Positions 41,990 through 50,233 of a DNA stretch of 64,000 nt are shown piece after piece. This stretch comes from Lewinella sp. IMCC34191 (GTDB lineage Bacteria > Bacteroidota > Bacteroidia > Chitinophagales > Saprospiraceae): positions 124,001-188,000 of the forward strand of contig NZ_QNQZ01000001.1 in NCBI RefSeq assembly GCF_003390935.1. The letters are read 5' to 3'. The notes beneath the pieces were generated by a model, which searched no databases, had not been told where the DNA came from, and saw only the letters and a list, made by a program, of their open reading frames with translations. Numbering within the stretch: position 1 is the stretch's first letter; every line of letters starts with the position of its first letter. The translations under genes were made by a program, and so were the position numbers.

Positions 41990-42039
41990 GGGTAGCATAT
42001 AACAGCGTGTTGACTAAACACCAGTCGTTTTTCCTTGAT

Positions 42040-42885
42040 ATGCATGGAAAGTTCGATATGGACACGTCGACCGTATTTCTGCCTACTGCGGCTACAAGCG
42101 GGTTGTTGGCCACCATGGCCTGGTATTCCATGGTGGTGAGCATGTTTTCGCTACTGGCTTCCTTCTTATTTTCCGCCCAGACCCGTACCCACGTGGCACC
42201 GGAACACAATACCAGCCGGGTGCTGACGGCGTGTATCGGACTGGTGGCGGGGATTTCGTACTACTTCATACAGGACTACTACCGATCCTTTCTGGCTACG
42301 ACCGGCGGGGTACCAACCTACGCGGAAAGCAAGGATGCTTTTCTGGCCATCGGGCAGCTACGCTACATGGATTGGACGATCACGACTCCGCTGCTGCTGA
42401 TCAAAATGTTTATGATGGCCGGAGTGCGGAAAAGCCGGGGCTACCGATTGCTGGCGATTGCCCTGCTCGGCGACGTCTGGATGATCGTGACCGGCTACAT
42501 CGGCGACCAGCAGGTGGCGGCGGGGAATGAGATCCTGGTAGGGCCCCGCCTGGTGTGGGGAGCGGTTTCCACCATCGGCTACCTGGCCGTTGTATATGCG
42601 CTGTTCCGGGTTTGGAAGGAAAACGTTCCCGGCCGGCAACCCGTAGAGCAACGCGCGTTCCGATACATCGCCCTGACGGTGGTGACGCTATGGGGCGTCT
42701 ATCCCATCGGCTACATCCTGATTGCGGTCACCGGAATGAATCCCGACGTACTGCAGATCGCCTTTTCCGTTGCAGACATCATCAACAAAGTAGGCGTGGG
42801 TATCGTGGTGTATCTGGCCGGATCGACGATGCTGACCCAGCGGATTGACATCCAGTCGCGGGAATACGCCATGAACGTCGGCTAA
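42040..42885 (+). CDS. microbial rhodopsin with D-T-K motif (probable outward proton pump)
   Basis: Seven-helix retinal protein, about 281 residues from ATG 42040 (ATG 42058 or GTG 41986 are alternatives). Helix C reads RYMDWTITTPLLLIKM. The bacteriorhodopsin positions 85, 89 and 96 are Asp111, Thr115 and Lys122, so the motif is DTK rather than the proteorhodopsin DTE. Helix G has Asp246 and the retinal Schiff-base lysine Lys250 in ADIINKVG. Leu at the position equivalent to proteorhodopsin 105 predicts green absorption. Lysine as proton donor is known from the Exiguobacterium pump ESR. No retinal-forming dioxygenase gene is in the window; crtZ lies 5 kb away. Confidence 0.93.
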   Translation: MHGKFDMDTSTVFLPTAATSGLLATMAWYSMVVSMFSLLASFLFSAQTRTHVAPEHNTSRVLTACIGLVAGISYYFIQDYYRSFLATTGGVPTYAESKDAFLAIGQLRYMDWTITTPLLLIKMFMMAGVRKSRGYRLLAIALLGDVWMIVTGYIGDQQVAAGNEILVGPRLVWGAVSTIGYLAVVYALFRVWKENVPGRQPVEQRAFRYIALTVVTLWGVYPIGYILIAVTGMNPDVLQIAFSVADIINKVGVGIVVYLAGSTMLTQRIDIQSREYAMNVG

Positions 42886-42930
42886 CGGGTGCGAGCAGGG
42901 GAAAGGGACAGCGGCTTAGCTGAATTGTTT

Positions 42931-42951
42931 TTACCTGCGCTCGCCGCCCAA
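42931..42951 (-). repeat. dispersed GC-rich repeat, copy 8
   Basis: Reverse complement of TTGGGCGGCGAGCGCAGGTA plus A; one G shorter than the core, as in copy 4. It lies where the -33 element of the guaA promoter would be. Confidence 0.7.
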
Positions 42952-42963
42952 GTCCCCTTATGC

Positions 42964-42971
42964 TATATTTG
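42964..42971 (+). promoter_or_regulatory. -7 element of guaA, implying a leaderless mRNA
   Basis: TATATTTG, an exact TAnnTTTG match, ends only 5 bp before the guaA ATG at 42977. Transcription starting at the usual distance would begin at or next to the start codon. The -33 position is occupied by repeat copy 8 and has no TTTG. Confidence 0.6.
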
Positions 42972-42976
42972 CGGCC

Positions 42977-44518
42977 ATGACGGAAAAGGTACTCATTCTC
43001 GATTTCGGTAGCCAGTACACCCAACTCATCGCACGCCGCATTCGGGAGCTGAATGTTTTCAGTGAGATCGTACCTTTCAATAAGGTCCCGAAGCTGGACG
43101 ACAGTTACAAGGCGGTCATTCTGAGCGGAAGCCCCTTCAGCGTGCGCGAGGAGCGCGCGCTGCGGCCCGACCTAAAGAAGATCGTTGGTAAGCTACCGGT
43201 CCTGGGTATCTGCTACGGTGCCCAGTACATTGCCGACTTCTACGGTGGCACGGTGAGCCGCAGCCTGAAACGAGAGTACGGCAAGGCCAACCTGGGCCGG
43301 ATCCACCGCCCCGACGGACTATTCGCTAACATCGAAACCGGCTCCCAGGTATGGATGTCCCACGGCGACACCATCGAGCACCTTCCGGAAGACTTTGAGC
43401 TGCTGGCATCTACGGCCGACGTGGAAATTGCGGCCTTCGGTAGCCTGGGCGATCGCTTCGAGGCACCCGTCTACTGTATCCAGTTTCACCCGGAGGTGTA
43501 CCACAGCCTCGACGGCAAGCAACTGCTGGAAAATTTCGTGCTGAATATCGCCGGCTGTCAGGGCGACTGGACGCCCGCTCACTTTATCGAGCAGACCGTG
43601 GAAGAACTCCGCACCAAGATCGGAGACGATCGCGTGCTGCTCGGACTCAGCGGGGGCGTGGACAGTTCGGTAGCTGCCATGCTGTTGCACCGGGCGATCG
43701 GCGACCGCCTTTTCTGCTTTTTCATTGATAACGGGCTGCTGCGCAAGAACGAATTCGAGGAAGTGGAGCGCAGCTACGAGGGCATGGGCCTGAACGTCTC
43801 GGCCATTGACGCGAAGCAGGAATTCTATACGGCGCTGGCGGGCGAAAGCGACCCGGAGAAAAAACGCAAGGCGATCGGCCGGGTCTTCATCGAAGTATTC
43901 GAGCGCGAGGCCAAGAAGCTCACAAACATTAAGTATCTGGCGCAGGGGACCATCTACCCGGACGTGATCGAAAGCGTCAGTGTACACGGTCCTTCGGTGA
44001 CCATCAAGAGCCACCACAACGTGGGCGGGTTGCCCGAAAAGATGGGCCTGAAGATCGTCGAGCCGCTCCGCAACCTCTTCAAAGATGAGGTACGGCGCGT
44101 AGGGGGAGAACTCGGCATGCCCGCGCATCTGATCGGACGCCATCCGTTCCCCGGCCCGGGTCTGGCTATTCGTATTCTCGGAGATATTACGCCGGAGAAA
44201 GTTCGACTGCTACAGGAAGCCGATGCGATCTACATCGATAAAATGCGGGAGTACGGTCTTTACGACCAGGTCTGGCAGGCCGGTACCATTCTGTTGCCCG
44301 TTCAGAGCGTGGGCGTGATGGGCGATGAACGTACCTACGAGCAGGCTGTTGCGTTAAGGGCCGTCACCTCCACCGACGGTATGACGGCCGAATGGAGCCA
44401 CTTGCCCTACGAGTTTCTGGCCGCCGTGTCGAGCTCGATTATCAATAATGTAAAAGGAATTAACCGCGTCGTTTATGACATCAGTACCAAGCCACCGGCA
44501 ACTATTGAGTGGGAGTAG
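42977..44518 (+). CDS. guaA: GMP synthase (glutamine-hydrolysing)
   Basis: Converts XMP to GMP using ATP and glutamine. The 513-residue protein has an N-terminal class I amidotransferase domain (Cys79 in LGICYGAQ, His and Glu in QFHPEVYH near 174) and an ATP-pyrophosphatase domain with P-loop [13 protein letters not shown] near 225. The C-terminal dimerisation domain holds [13 protein letters not shown] and ends at PPATIEWE, the standard terminus. The downstream lipoprotein gene starts 44 bp before its stop, indicating co-transcription and probable translational coupling. Confidence 0.97.
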   Translation: MTEKVLILDFGSQYTQLIARRIRELNVFSEIVPFNKVPKLDDSYKAVILSGSPFSVREERALRPDLKKIVGKLPVLGICYGAQYIADFYGGTVSRSLKREYGKANLGRIHRPDGLFANIETGSQVWMSHGDTIEHLPEDFELLASTADVEIAAFGSLGDRFEAPVYCIQFHPEVYHSLDGKQLLENFVLNIAGCQGDWTPAHFIEQTVEELRTKIGDDRVLLGLSGGVDSSVAAMLLHRAIGDRLFCFFIDNGLLRKNEFEEVERSYEGMGLNVSAIDAKQEFYTALAGESDPEKKRKAIGRVFIEVFEREAKKLTNIKYLAQGTIYPDVIESVSVHGPSVTIKSHHNVGGLPEKMGLKIVEPLRNLFKDEVRRVGGELGMPAHLIGRHPFPGPGLAIRILGDITPEKVRLLQEADAIYIDKMREYGLYDQVWQAGTILLPVQSVGVMGDERTYEQAVALRAVTSTDGMTAEWSHLPYEFLAAVSSSIINNVKGINRVVYDISTKPPATIEWE

Positions 44519-45995
44519 CGCCTGGTGCTACTGGCTACTCGCTCTGCTGCTCACAACGGTCGCCACTTCCTGCGAATTATTCCGCCCCGTCGATACTACC
44601 GGCCCGACCACCAGCACCCGCCCCGACCGGGATGGAGAGGACCTCGATGCCGTTCAAAGCCGTCGCGTTTTTGACGAGGAAAGCGGCAATTACGTCTACG
44701 TAAGCGCACCCACCCAGCCGATGGATACCATCGAATGGACGGTAATTGATCCGATAGACAATCCGCCCATCGGCACCGATACCAGCTATACGTACACCCC
44801 GGTAGATGTCAACTCACCGGCCGCGGCCGGTCTGCCACCCGTACGTCAATTGGGTACCGGCCGGAACGGTTCTCGCATCCTGAGCGGCTACGGCGTCGAC
44901 TTCGTGCTGCCCTTCCTTTCAGACCGTAACCTGGACGGTGCCCGGGCCGTAGATCCTAATTCACTCTGGGCGCTGCACTTCTACAGCGGTGCGGAACTGG
45001 CTCTGGAAGATATTCGCGCCGAGAACGGTGAGATTTCCTACGACGTCCGGGTACAGGACTCCCGCGCCAACCCCGAACAGATGCGCAACGTGCTGCTTTC
45101 TCCCGAGTACCAGCGTTCGCAACTGATCATCGGCCCCTACCTGAAAGAGAACGTCACCGTGGTGGCCGATGCGGTCAACGGCCTGGAAAAGGTGCTGATC
45201 TCTCCCTACAGTGCGGCTACCGGTATCAGTGAGCAAAACCTCAATTATATCCAGGTCAATCCGACGCTGGAAACGCACCTGCGCGAGCTCATGGGGCACG
45301 CATTTCGTACCCAGGGGGCCGACCGGATCGTCCTCGTGGCTCCCTCCGGCCAACGGGCACGCCTGGCTTACTTCCAGGATGAGTACCGCTTACTCACGGG
45401 CGACGATCAGGCCCCACCACTTGAAGAATTGCTGATCGGGGAGGAATTTCCCGCTTTGGATACCCTATTGGACGGACAGCGCACCGTATTTATGGTGCCG
45501 GTCTACGACAATGAAACCTTCGTGGCTAATTTCCTGCGGCAGGTCTACCAGGCTACGGCCGGTGACGGCGGGGATCGGGTGGCCGTCTATGGTCTGCCCC
45601 AGTGGGCTAATTTCGAACGGCTCAACCCCGATTTCCTGGAAAACACCAATGTACACATCAGCAGCAGCGTCTTTATCGACCCGCTGGATCCGGCCGTTCA
45701 ATCCTTTCGCCGTCGGTTTTACGACCACTACGCCGCACTGCCACGCGATGAAGCTTACATTGGTTACGACATCACCCGCTACTTCCTTAAAATGGCGGGC
45801 CGCTACGGTACACGCTTTCAGTTCGAGCTCGAGGATAATCCCGAGGATCTGATCCATACCAGTTTCCGCTTTGCCCCGGTTGCCGTCATTCCGGCGGATG
45901 CCGCCAACGTGGAGGAGGCGGTGATCGACCGGTTTGAGAACCGCTTCGTCAACATTCTGAAGTACACCGACTACGCCTTCAAGCGGGTGAACTAG
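44475..45995 (+). CDS. periplasmic-binding-protein-fold lipoprotein
   Basis: A 506-residue lipoprotein with a signal ending LLTTVATSC (Cys near 33) and a Thr/Pro/Asp-rich linker to about residue 130. A type 1 periplasmic-binding fold follows ([57 protein letters not shown]). This is the Leu/Ile/Val-binding or LpoA-like class. Without adjacent ABC transporter genes, a role as receptor or peptidoglycan-synthase activator is as likely as transport. It overlaps guaA by 44 bp, and its stop shares one base with the next start. Confidence 0.75.
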   Translation: MTSVPSHRQLLSGSSAWCYWLLALLLTTVATSCELFRPVDTTGPTTSTRPDRDGEDLDAVQSRRVFDEESGNYVYVSAPTQPMDTIEWTVIDPIDNPPIGTDTSYTYTPVDVNSPAAAGLPPVRQLGTGRNGSRILSGYGVDFVLPFLSDRNLDGARAVDPNSLWALHFYSGAELALEDIRAENGEISYDVRVQDSRANPEQMRNVLLSPEYQRSQLIIGPYLKENVTVVADAVNGLEKVLISPYSAATGISEQNLNYIQVNPTLETHLRELMGHAFRTQGADRIVLVAPSGQRARLAYFQDEYRLLTGDDQAPPLEELLIGEEFPALDTLLDGQRTVFMVPVYDNETFVANFLRQVYQATAGDGGDRVAVYGLPQWANFERLNPDFLENTNVHISSSVFIDPLDPAVQSFRRRFYDHYAALPRDEAYIGYDITRYFLKMAGRYGTRFQFELEDNPEDLIHTSFRFAPVAVIPADAANVEEAVIDRFENRFVNILKYTDYAFKRVN

Positions 45996-46894
45996 TGCGC
46001 GTTGCCTTTAGCCCGGTTTATCGCTACGAACTGCCGCCGAAGCACCGCTTCCCGATGGAAAAGTACACCCTGCTGCCCGAGCAGTTGCTGTACGAAGGGA
46101 CCCTACAGGAATCGCAGTTCTTCACGGCCCGGCCACTGAGCGAGGAGGCAATCCTACGCACGCATACGGAAGCGTACTGGGACAAGCTTAAGCAAAACAC
46201 CCTCAGCCGGAAAGAAGCCCGGACCATCGGTTTCCCCATGCGGCCGGAGTTGGTAGCTCGCGGCCGGATCATTGCCCAGGGAACACTGGACTGCGCGCGC
46301 TATGCATTCGCGGATGGGGTAGCGCTGAACGTAGCGGGAGGTACCCACCACGCCTTCGCCGATCACGGGGAGGGCTTCTGCGTGTTCAACGATATCGCCA
46401 TCGCCGCCAATGAACTCCTGCATGCCGGGGAGGTAAGTAAAGTCCTGGTCGTCGATCTGGATGTCCACCAGGGAAACGGGACGGCCAAACTGTTCGCCGA
46501 GGAACCCCGGGTCTTCACCTTCAGCATGCACGGCGCGCGAAACTATCCGGTACGCAAGGAGAAGTCGGACCTGGATATCGGATTGCCCGACGGTTGCGGC
46601 GACGAACTCTATCTGGAAACGCTGCGTCAGCACTTGCCGGGCCTGCTGGATGGAATAAAACCCGATCTGGTCTTTTACCTGAGTGGAGTAGACATACTGG
46701 AGACGGATAAACTCGGCCGCCTGGCCGTATCGCTCAGTGGCTGCAAGGAACGTGACCGGTTCGTGCTGGAGAGCTGTCGGCAACGGAACCTGCCGGTGGC
46801 GATCAGTATGGGGGGAGGGTATAGCGAGCGGCTGGCAACCATCATCGAGGCGCACGCGAATACCTACCGGATAGCGGCCAGTTTGTACGGCTGA
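45995..46894 (+). CDS. histone deacetylase-superfamily amidohydrolase
   Basis: A 299-residue cytosolic protein of the class I/II deacetylase fold (acetoin utilisation/AcuC and acetylpolyamine amidohydrolase relatives). Zinc-site and catalytic motifs are visible: GGTHHAF (paired histidines) near 116-122, VVDLDVHQGNG near 151-160, and a third ligand in LSGVDILETD. The C-terminal GGGYS loop closes the site. Its substrate, an acetylated protein or small molecule, is unknown. It starts at GTG 45995, overlapping the TAG stop of the lipoprotein gene by one base, in a guaA-led operon. Confidence 0.9.
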   Translation: MRVAFSPVYRYELPPKHRFPMEKYTLLPEQLLYEGTLQESQFFTARPLSEEAILRTHTEAYWDKLKQNTLSRKEARTIGFPMRPELVARGRIIAQGTLDCARYAFADGVALNVAGGTHHAFADHGEGFCVFNDIAIAANELLHAGEVSKVLVVDLDVHQGNGTAKLFAEEPRVFTFSMHGARNYPVRKEKSDLDIGLPDGCGDELYLETLRQHLPGLLDGIKPDLVFYLSGVDILETDKLGRLAVSLSGCKERDRFVLESCRQRNLPVAISMGGGYSERLATIIEAHANTYRIAASLYG

Positions 46895-46898
46895 GCGA

Positions 46899-47468
46899 CT
46901 AGCGGAAATAGAGCATGATCGCGATAATGGCCGCGACGACCAGTCCGACGGCCAGCAGCGGAAACTGGCTGTTGCGATACTTATCGACCAGGCGTTCGAG
47001 GGCTTCGTTCCAGGTCAGGCGGGTGCCGATGGCTTCGCGACAGAAGAAGAGGTAACGGTGGGTCATATTCGCGGCGTTGCCGTGGCGACGCAGGATGAGG
47101 AAGTCTTCGTCCAGAAAAGCCAACTCATAAAGGAAGCTGTCGCGCATAACGCTCTGCCCGATGATGATGCGTTGCCCACTTTCCTCCACTTCGTAAGCCT
47201 GGGCGGAGACGACCCCGTCGGTTACCACGCGGATCTCCCCGCGTCCGTAATCCTGAAAGTTGTAGAGTTCCACCTCGGTGGCGCCGGGGCGGTCGGTCAT
47301 CTTGACCCAGTTGAGGGTGTAGAGGGGGCTGTCTTCGGGCAGTACGTTGGGCTCGCTGAACTGAGCCACGGCGGGCAGCACGCCCTCGATCATTTCCTCC
47401 AGGGTGGCATACTCCGGAAGCTGCAGGTTAAAGGGTTCCGCGATCTTATCCAGTAACCGTTCCTCCAT
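46899..47468 (-). CDS. hypothetical tail-anchored membrane protein
   Basis: A 189-residue protein with a soluble N-terminal part (MEERLLDKIAEPFNLQLPEY at the start; ELYNFQDYGRGEIRVVTDG in the middle) and one C-terminal hydrophobic helix (FPLLAVGLVVAAIIAIMLYF) ending in Arg. It is therefore likely anchored by its tail with the bulk in the cytosol. No family is recognised. ATG 47468 is used; a longer frame overlaps crtZ and is shadow. It lies 10 bp downstream of crtZ on the same strand, so it is probably co-expressed with the carotenoid hydroxylase. Confidence 0.65.
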   Translation of the reverse strand: MEERLLDKIAEPFNLQLPEYATLEEMIEGVLPAVAQFSEPNVLPEDSPLYTLNWVKMTDRPGATEVELYNFQDYGRGEIRVVTDGVVSAQAYEVEESGQRIIIGQSVMRDSFLYELAFLDEDFLILRRHGNAANMTHRYLFFCREAIGTRLTWNEALERLVDKYRNSQFPLLAVGLVVAAIIAIMLYFR

Positions 47469-47478
47469 GCCGGCTAAA

Positions 47479-47970
47479 TTACGGCTTGCTATCGGCTTGT
47501 GCCCATTCGGATCGCTTACCGAAGTACTTTTTAGCCACGACGAGCAGTCCGAAGCTTTCGGCACCCTCCTTTTCGGTAATGGCATGGTGGTGGCCGTGGG
47601 CACGGAGGATGGCACGGCTGTACTTATTGTCGAGCTGACGGAACCACGAGAAACGCCGGTGAATGTATACGTCGTGGATGAGGAAGTAGATCGCGCCGTA
47701 GATACTGATACCGATACCGACGAAGGTTAGCCAGAACCAGCCGTCTACGTTGAGACCTATTATATAGGACGCGGCACTGGGAATGGCGAAGACCAGAAAA
47801 AACAGGTCGTTCTTCTCGAAAAAACCTTCTTTTTCGGGGTGGGGGCGGTGGTGGTCTTCGTGCCATACCCACAGGGCGCCGTGCATCAGGTACTTATGCG
47901 CGGCCCAGGCCACGAATTCCATTCCGGCTACGGTAGCTACGACGATACCTATATATAAAAGGACTTCCAT
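47479..47970 (-). CDS. crtZ: beta-carotene hydroxylase (fatty acid hydroxylase superfamily)
   Basis: Non-heme di-iron membrane enzyme that adds 3-hydroxyl groups to beta-carotene to give zeaxanthin. The 163-residue protein has four hydrophobic segments and the full set of histidine boxes: HKYLMHG, HEDHHRPH, HDVYIHRRF and HGHHHAIT. The order and spacing match CrtZ. ATG 47970 starts the first helix. Other carotenoid genes are absent here, so it is probably detached from the main cluster. MraZ-like boxes in reverse orientation lie 54-113 bp upstream of its start. Confidence 0.92.
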   Translation of the reverse strand: MEVLLYIGIVVATVAGMEFVAWAAHKYLMHGALWVWHEDHHRPHPEKEGFFEKNDLFFLVFAIPSAASYIIGLNVDGWFWLTFVGIGISIYGAIYFLIHDVYIHRRFSWFRQLDNKYSRAILRAHGHHHAITEKEGAESFGLLVVAKKYFGKRSEWAQADSKP

Positions 47971-48023
47971 ACCTCCATAAAACGGGGCAGCATGGGGATG
48001 GTTTATGCCATTCGTGACCGGAC

Positions 48024-48083
48024 TTACCACGCGTTCCCACCTGTCGGGCTACCCGCTGGTTCCGCCTTACCACATTTTACCAC
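48024..48083 (-). promoter_or_regulatory. two pairs of MraZ-like boxes in reverse orientation
   Basis: On the minus strand: GTGGTAA (48024-48030) with GTGGGAA (48034-48040), and GTGGTAA (48067-48073) with GTGGTAA (48077-48083). Each pair has the exact 10-bp period of MraZ operators. A single further box is at 48143-48149. They lie upstream of crtZ and point towards it. Confidence 0.5.
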
Positions 48084-48258
48084 CCGCCAGTAAGTTTGAT
48101 CGTGCGGTAGAAGCCAAACAAATTGATTTTTATGCCTTAAATTTACCACATCGGCATACGCGAAAAGCGAATAGCGCGGACAATGACAGCATAAAGGTTT
48201 CATTGTCGCTATAATGTCAGCGCCTTGTTAGGATTCAAGGAAAAAGCTGGCAAAAAAA

Positions 48259-48293
48259 GTGGGGAAAAGTGGTAAGAAGTGTCACAAGGTGTT
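48259..48293 (+). promoter_or_regulatory. MraZ operator, four 10-bp direct repeats
   Basis: GTGG at 48259, GTGG at 48269, GTGT at 48279 and GTGT at 48289, each preceded by A-rich bases, at an exact 10-bp period. This matches the AAAGTG(T/G)N3 repeats known to bind MraZ in other bacteria. TACCTTAG at 48293-48300 next to it is one change from a -7 element, so MraZ would occlude its own promoter. The rest of the 47971-48342 gap holds a GACAATGA/TCATTGTC dyad (48179-48207) and the reverse boxes. Confidence 0.75.
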
Positions 48294-48342
48294 ACCTTAG
48301 CGCATACGGTAGGTAAGCGTACCTGCCCGTGTATTTAGGTTT

Positions 48343-48819
48343 ATGGCACAGCAGTATGACTTACTGGGCGAGTATTACGTAGCGCTTGACTCCAAGGGCC
48401 GCTTTCGTCTTCCCAGTAATCTACTCAAGACGCTAGGTGATAGAGACACTTTGAAATTTGTAGTTAACCGTGGATTTGATCAAAGTCTCACACTGTATCC
48501 AAAACCAGTGTGGGACTTGATCAAAATCCAGGTTGATAACCTCAATAAATTCAATCGCAAGAATCTCGCTTTCACCCGCGCCTTCTACCGCGGCGCAACC
48601 GAGCTGGTCCCCGATTCCGCGGATCGTCTCCTGCTTCCGAAGCAACTGCTGTCCTGGGCCAAAGTCGAAAAGAATGTGGTGTTGAACGCCATGAACGATA
48701 GAATTGAAATTTGGGCGGAAGCCGAATACGAAGAGATGCTGAACGGGGAGTTGGAAGACTACTCCGAACTGGCGGAGGACGTGCTCGGTGGTTCGAGTAT
48801 CACGGAACCCGGCCTATAG
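48343..48819 (+). CDS. mraZ: transcriptional regulator MraZ
   Basis: First gene of the dcw cluster and its DNA-binding autoregulator. The 158-residue AbrB-like protein contains two SpoVT/MraZ repeats: ALDSKGRFRLPSNLL (15-29) and DRLLLPKQLLSWAKVEKNVVL. Its operator is directly upstream. The stop is followed at once by the rsmH ATG (zero gap), so translation is coupled. Confidence 0.95.
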   Translation: MAQQYDLLGEYYVALDSKGRFRLPSNLLKTLGDRDTLKFVVNRGFDQSLTLYPKPVWDLIKIQVDNLNKFNRKNLAFTRAFYRGATELVPDSADRLLLPKQLLSWAKVEKNVVLNAMNDRIEIWAEAEYEEMLNGELEDYSELAEDVLGGSSITEPGL

Positions 48820-49722
48820 ATGGCTTATCACGTTCCGGTACTGGCCGACGAAAGCGTCGGTTTGCTGAACCTCCGTCCGGGAGGAGTTTACGTAGATGCT
48901 ACTTTCGGTGGCGGTGGCCACAGCCGCTTCATCCTCGAACGCGCGGGGTCGCAAGACATTCGCCTGTTTGGCTTTGACCAGGATGAGGAAGCCGCGGCCA
49001 ATGCCCTGGACGATAGCAGATTTACCTTCGTAGCCGCCAACTTCCGTAACCTGACCAATTTTCTACGCCTCTATGGCGTGGATAAAATTGACGGCCTGCT
49101 AGCCGATCTTGGGGTATCCAGCCACCAGTTCGATCAGGCCGAGCGCGGGTTCAGCTTTCGCTTCGACGCGGAGCTGGATATGCGCATGGGCAAAGGAGCC
49201 GACCGCACGGCCGCCGACGTAGTTAACAACTACAGTCCGGAGGACCTGCAGAAGGTGCTAGGCGAATACGGCGAAGTACGAAACGCGCGCTCACTGGCCC
49301 TCGCCATCGCGGAGGCCCGGGAGCAAGCACCCATCGTGACCATTCAGGACTTCCTGCAGGTGGTCAATCCGTGGGTTCGGGGCCAACGCCCGCGCTATCT
49401 GGCGCAGGTGTTCCAGGCGCTTCGCATTGAGGTGAACGATGAGATCGGCGCCCTTACTGATTTATTGGCGCAAGCCACCAACTTACTGATACCAACACAC
49501 GGCCGACTCAGCGTCATCAGCTATCATTCGCTGGAAGATCGCATCACGAAAAACTTCCTCAAAACCGGCAACGCGGAAGGCGTCGTCAACAAAGACTTTT
49601 ACGGGAAAATTGACCGTCCCTACAAAGTCCTGACGAAAAAACCCGTGCTGCCGGATGCCGAAGAGCTTCGGCAAAACTCCCGGGCCAGAAGTGCCAAGCT
49701 GAGGGCCGGGGAGCGTATATGA
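48820..49722 (+). CDS. rsmH: 16S rRNA (cytosine-1402-N4)-methyltransferase
   Basis: Methylates N4 of C1402 in the ribosomal P site. The 300-residue protein has the start YHVPVLADESVGLL, SAM motif YVDATFGGGGHSRFIL (24-39), the ADLGVSSHQFDQAERGFSFR signature, RMGKGADRTAADVVN, and the C-terminal VISYHSLEDRITKNFL with KPVLPDAEELRQN. Complete and typical. A hairpin lies between it and ftsL. Confidence 0.97.
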   Translation: MAYHVPVLADESVGLLNLRPGGVYVDATFGGGGHSRFILERAGSQDIRLFGFDQDEEAAANALDDSRFTFVAANFRNLTNFLRLYGVDKIDGLLADLGVSSHQFDQAERGFSFRFDAELDMRMGKGADRTAADVVNNYSPEDLQKVLGEYGEVRNARSLALAIAEAREQAPIVTIQDFLQVVNPWVRGQRPRYLAQVFQALRIEVNDEIGALTDLLAQATNLLIPTHGRLSVISYHSLEDRITKNFLKTGNAEGVVNKDFYGKIDRPYKVLTKKPVLPDAEELRQNSRARSAKLRAGERI

Positions 49723-49732
49723 GGCAACAGGG

Positions 49733-49764
49733 GCCGGCCGTGCGGATGACACCGTACGGCCGGC
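49733..49764. other. intra-operon hairpin between rsmH and ftsL
   Basis: Perfect 9-bp GC-only-type stem GCCGGCCGT / ACGGCCGGC with a 14-nt loop, 11 bp after the rsmH stop. No T-run follows, so it is more likely an RNA-stability or processing element, or a weak attenuator, than a terminator. Confidence 0.4.
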
Positions 49765-49864
49765 ACCGTCGCCAAAGAATTTGTTGACGTCGATCGTCGT
49801 ACGCGATTCCGGTTTTGACTTGGAATCTGATGGACTTCGTGGACTATAAATGGTGTGATAAATT

Positions 49865-50176
49865 ATGGCAACTAAGCGCAAGCGCGCCGGAGGCATCTCC
49901 GTGCCCGCCCTCATCCTGGACAATCTCGGATACCTCTCCTTTTTGGGAGTGTTAGCGCTCCTGTACATTGGTAACGCACACTACGCGGAATACAACGTCC
50001 GCCAGATTCAGGAACTCGAGTCCGATATCAAAGAAAAACGCTGGCTCTACATGTCGCTGCAGAGCGAAAACATGTACAACGGACTTCGTTCCGAAGTCGT
50101 CGACCAGGTTCGCCCCGCCGGACTGCGACTGCACCGGGGCAAGCCGCGAAAGATATACGCCCCCGTGGCGAAATAA
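49865..50176 (+). CDS. ftsL: FtsL-like division protein
   Basis: A 103-residue bitopic membrane protein with a basic cytoplasmic start (MATKRKRAGG). One membrane helix lies at about 24-41 (FLGVLALLYIGNA in its second half), followed by a periplasmic helix with heptads (NVRQIQELESDIKEKRWLYM). The end VRPAGLRLHRGKPRKIY fits the FtsL/DivIC-like proteins of Bacteroidota. The assignment rests on position between rsmH and ftsI plus topology, because sequence conservation is low. It would bridge FtsQ and FtsI in the divisome. Confidence 0.85.
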   Translation: MATKRKRAGGISVPALILDNLGYLSFLGVLALLYIGNAHYAEYNVRQIQELESDIKEKRWLYMSLQSENMYNGLRSEVVDQVRPAGLRLHRGKPRKIYAPVAK

Positions 50177-50233
50177 ATTTTTGTTATCCTGTTCAACACC
50201 CGTTAATCGCTTTTTAGCACCACTAATCCCGTT

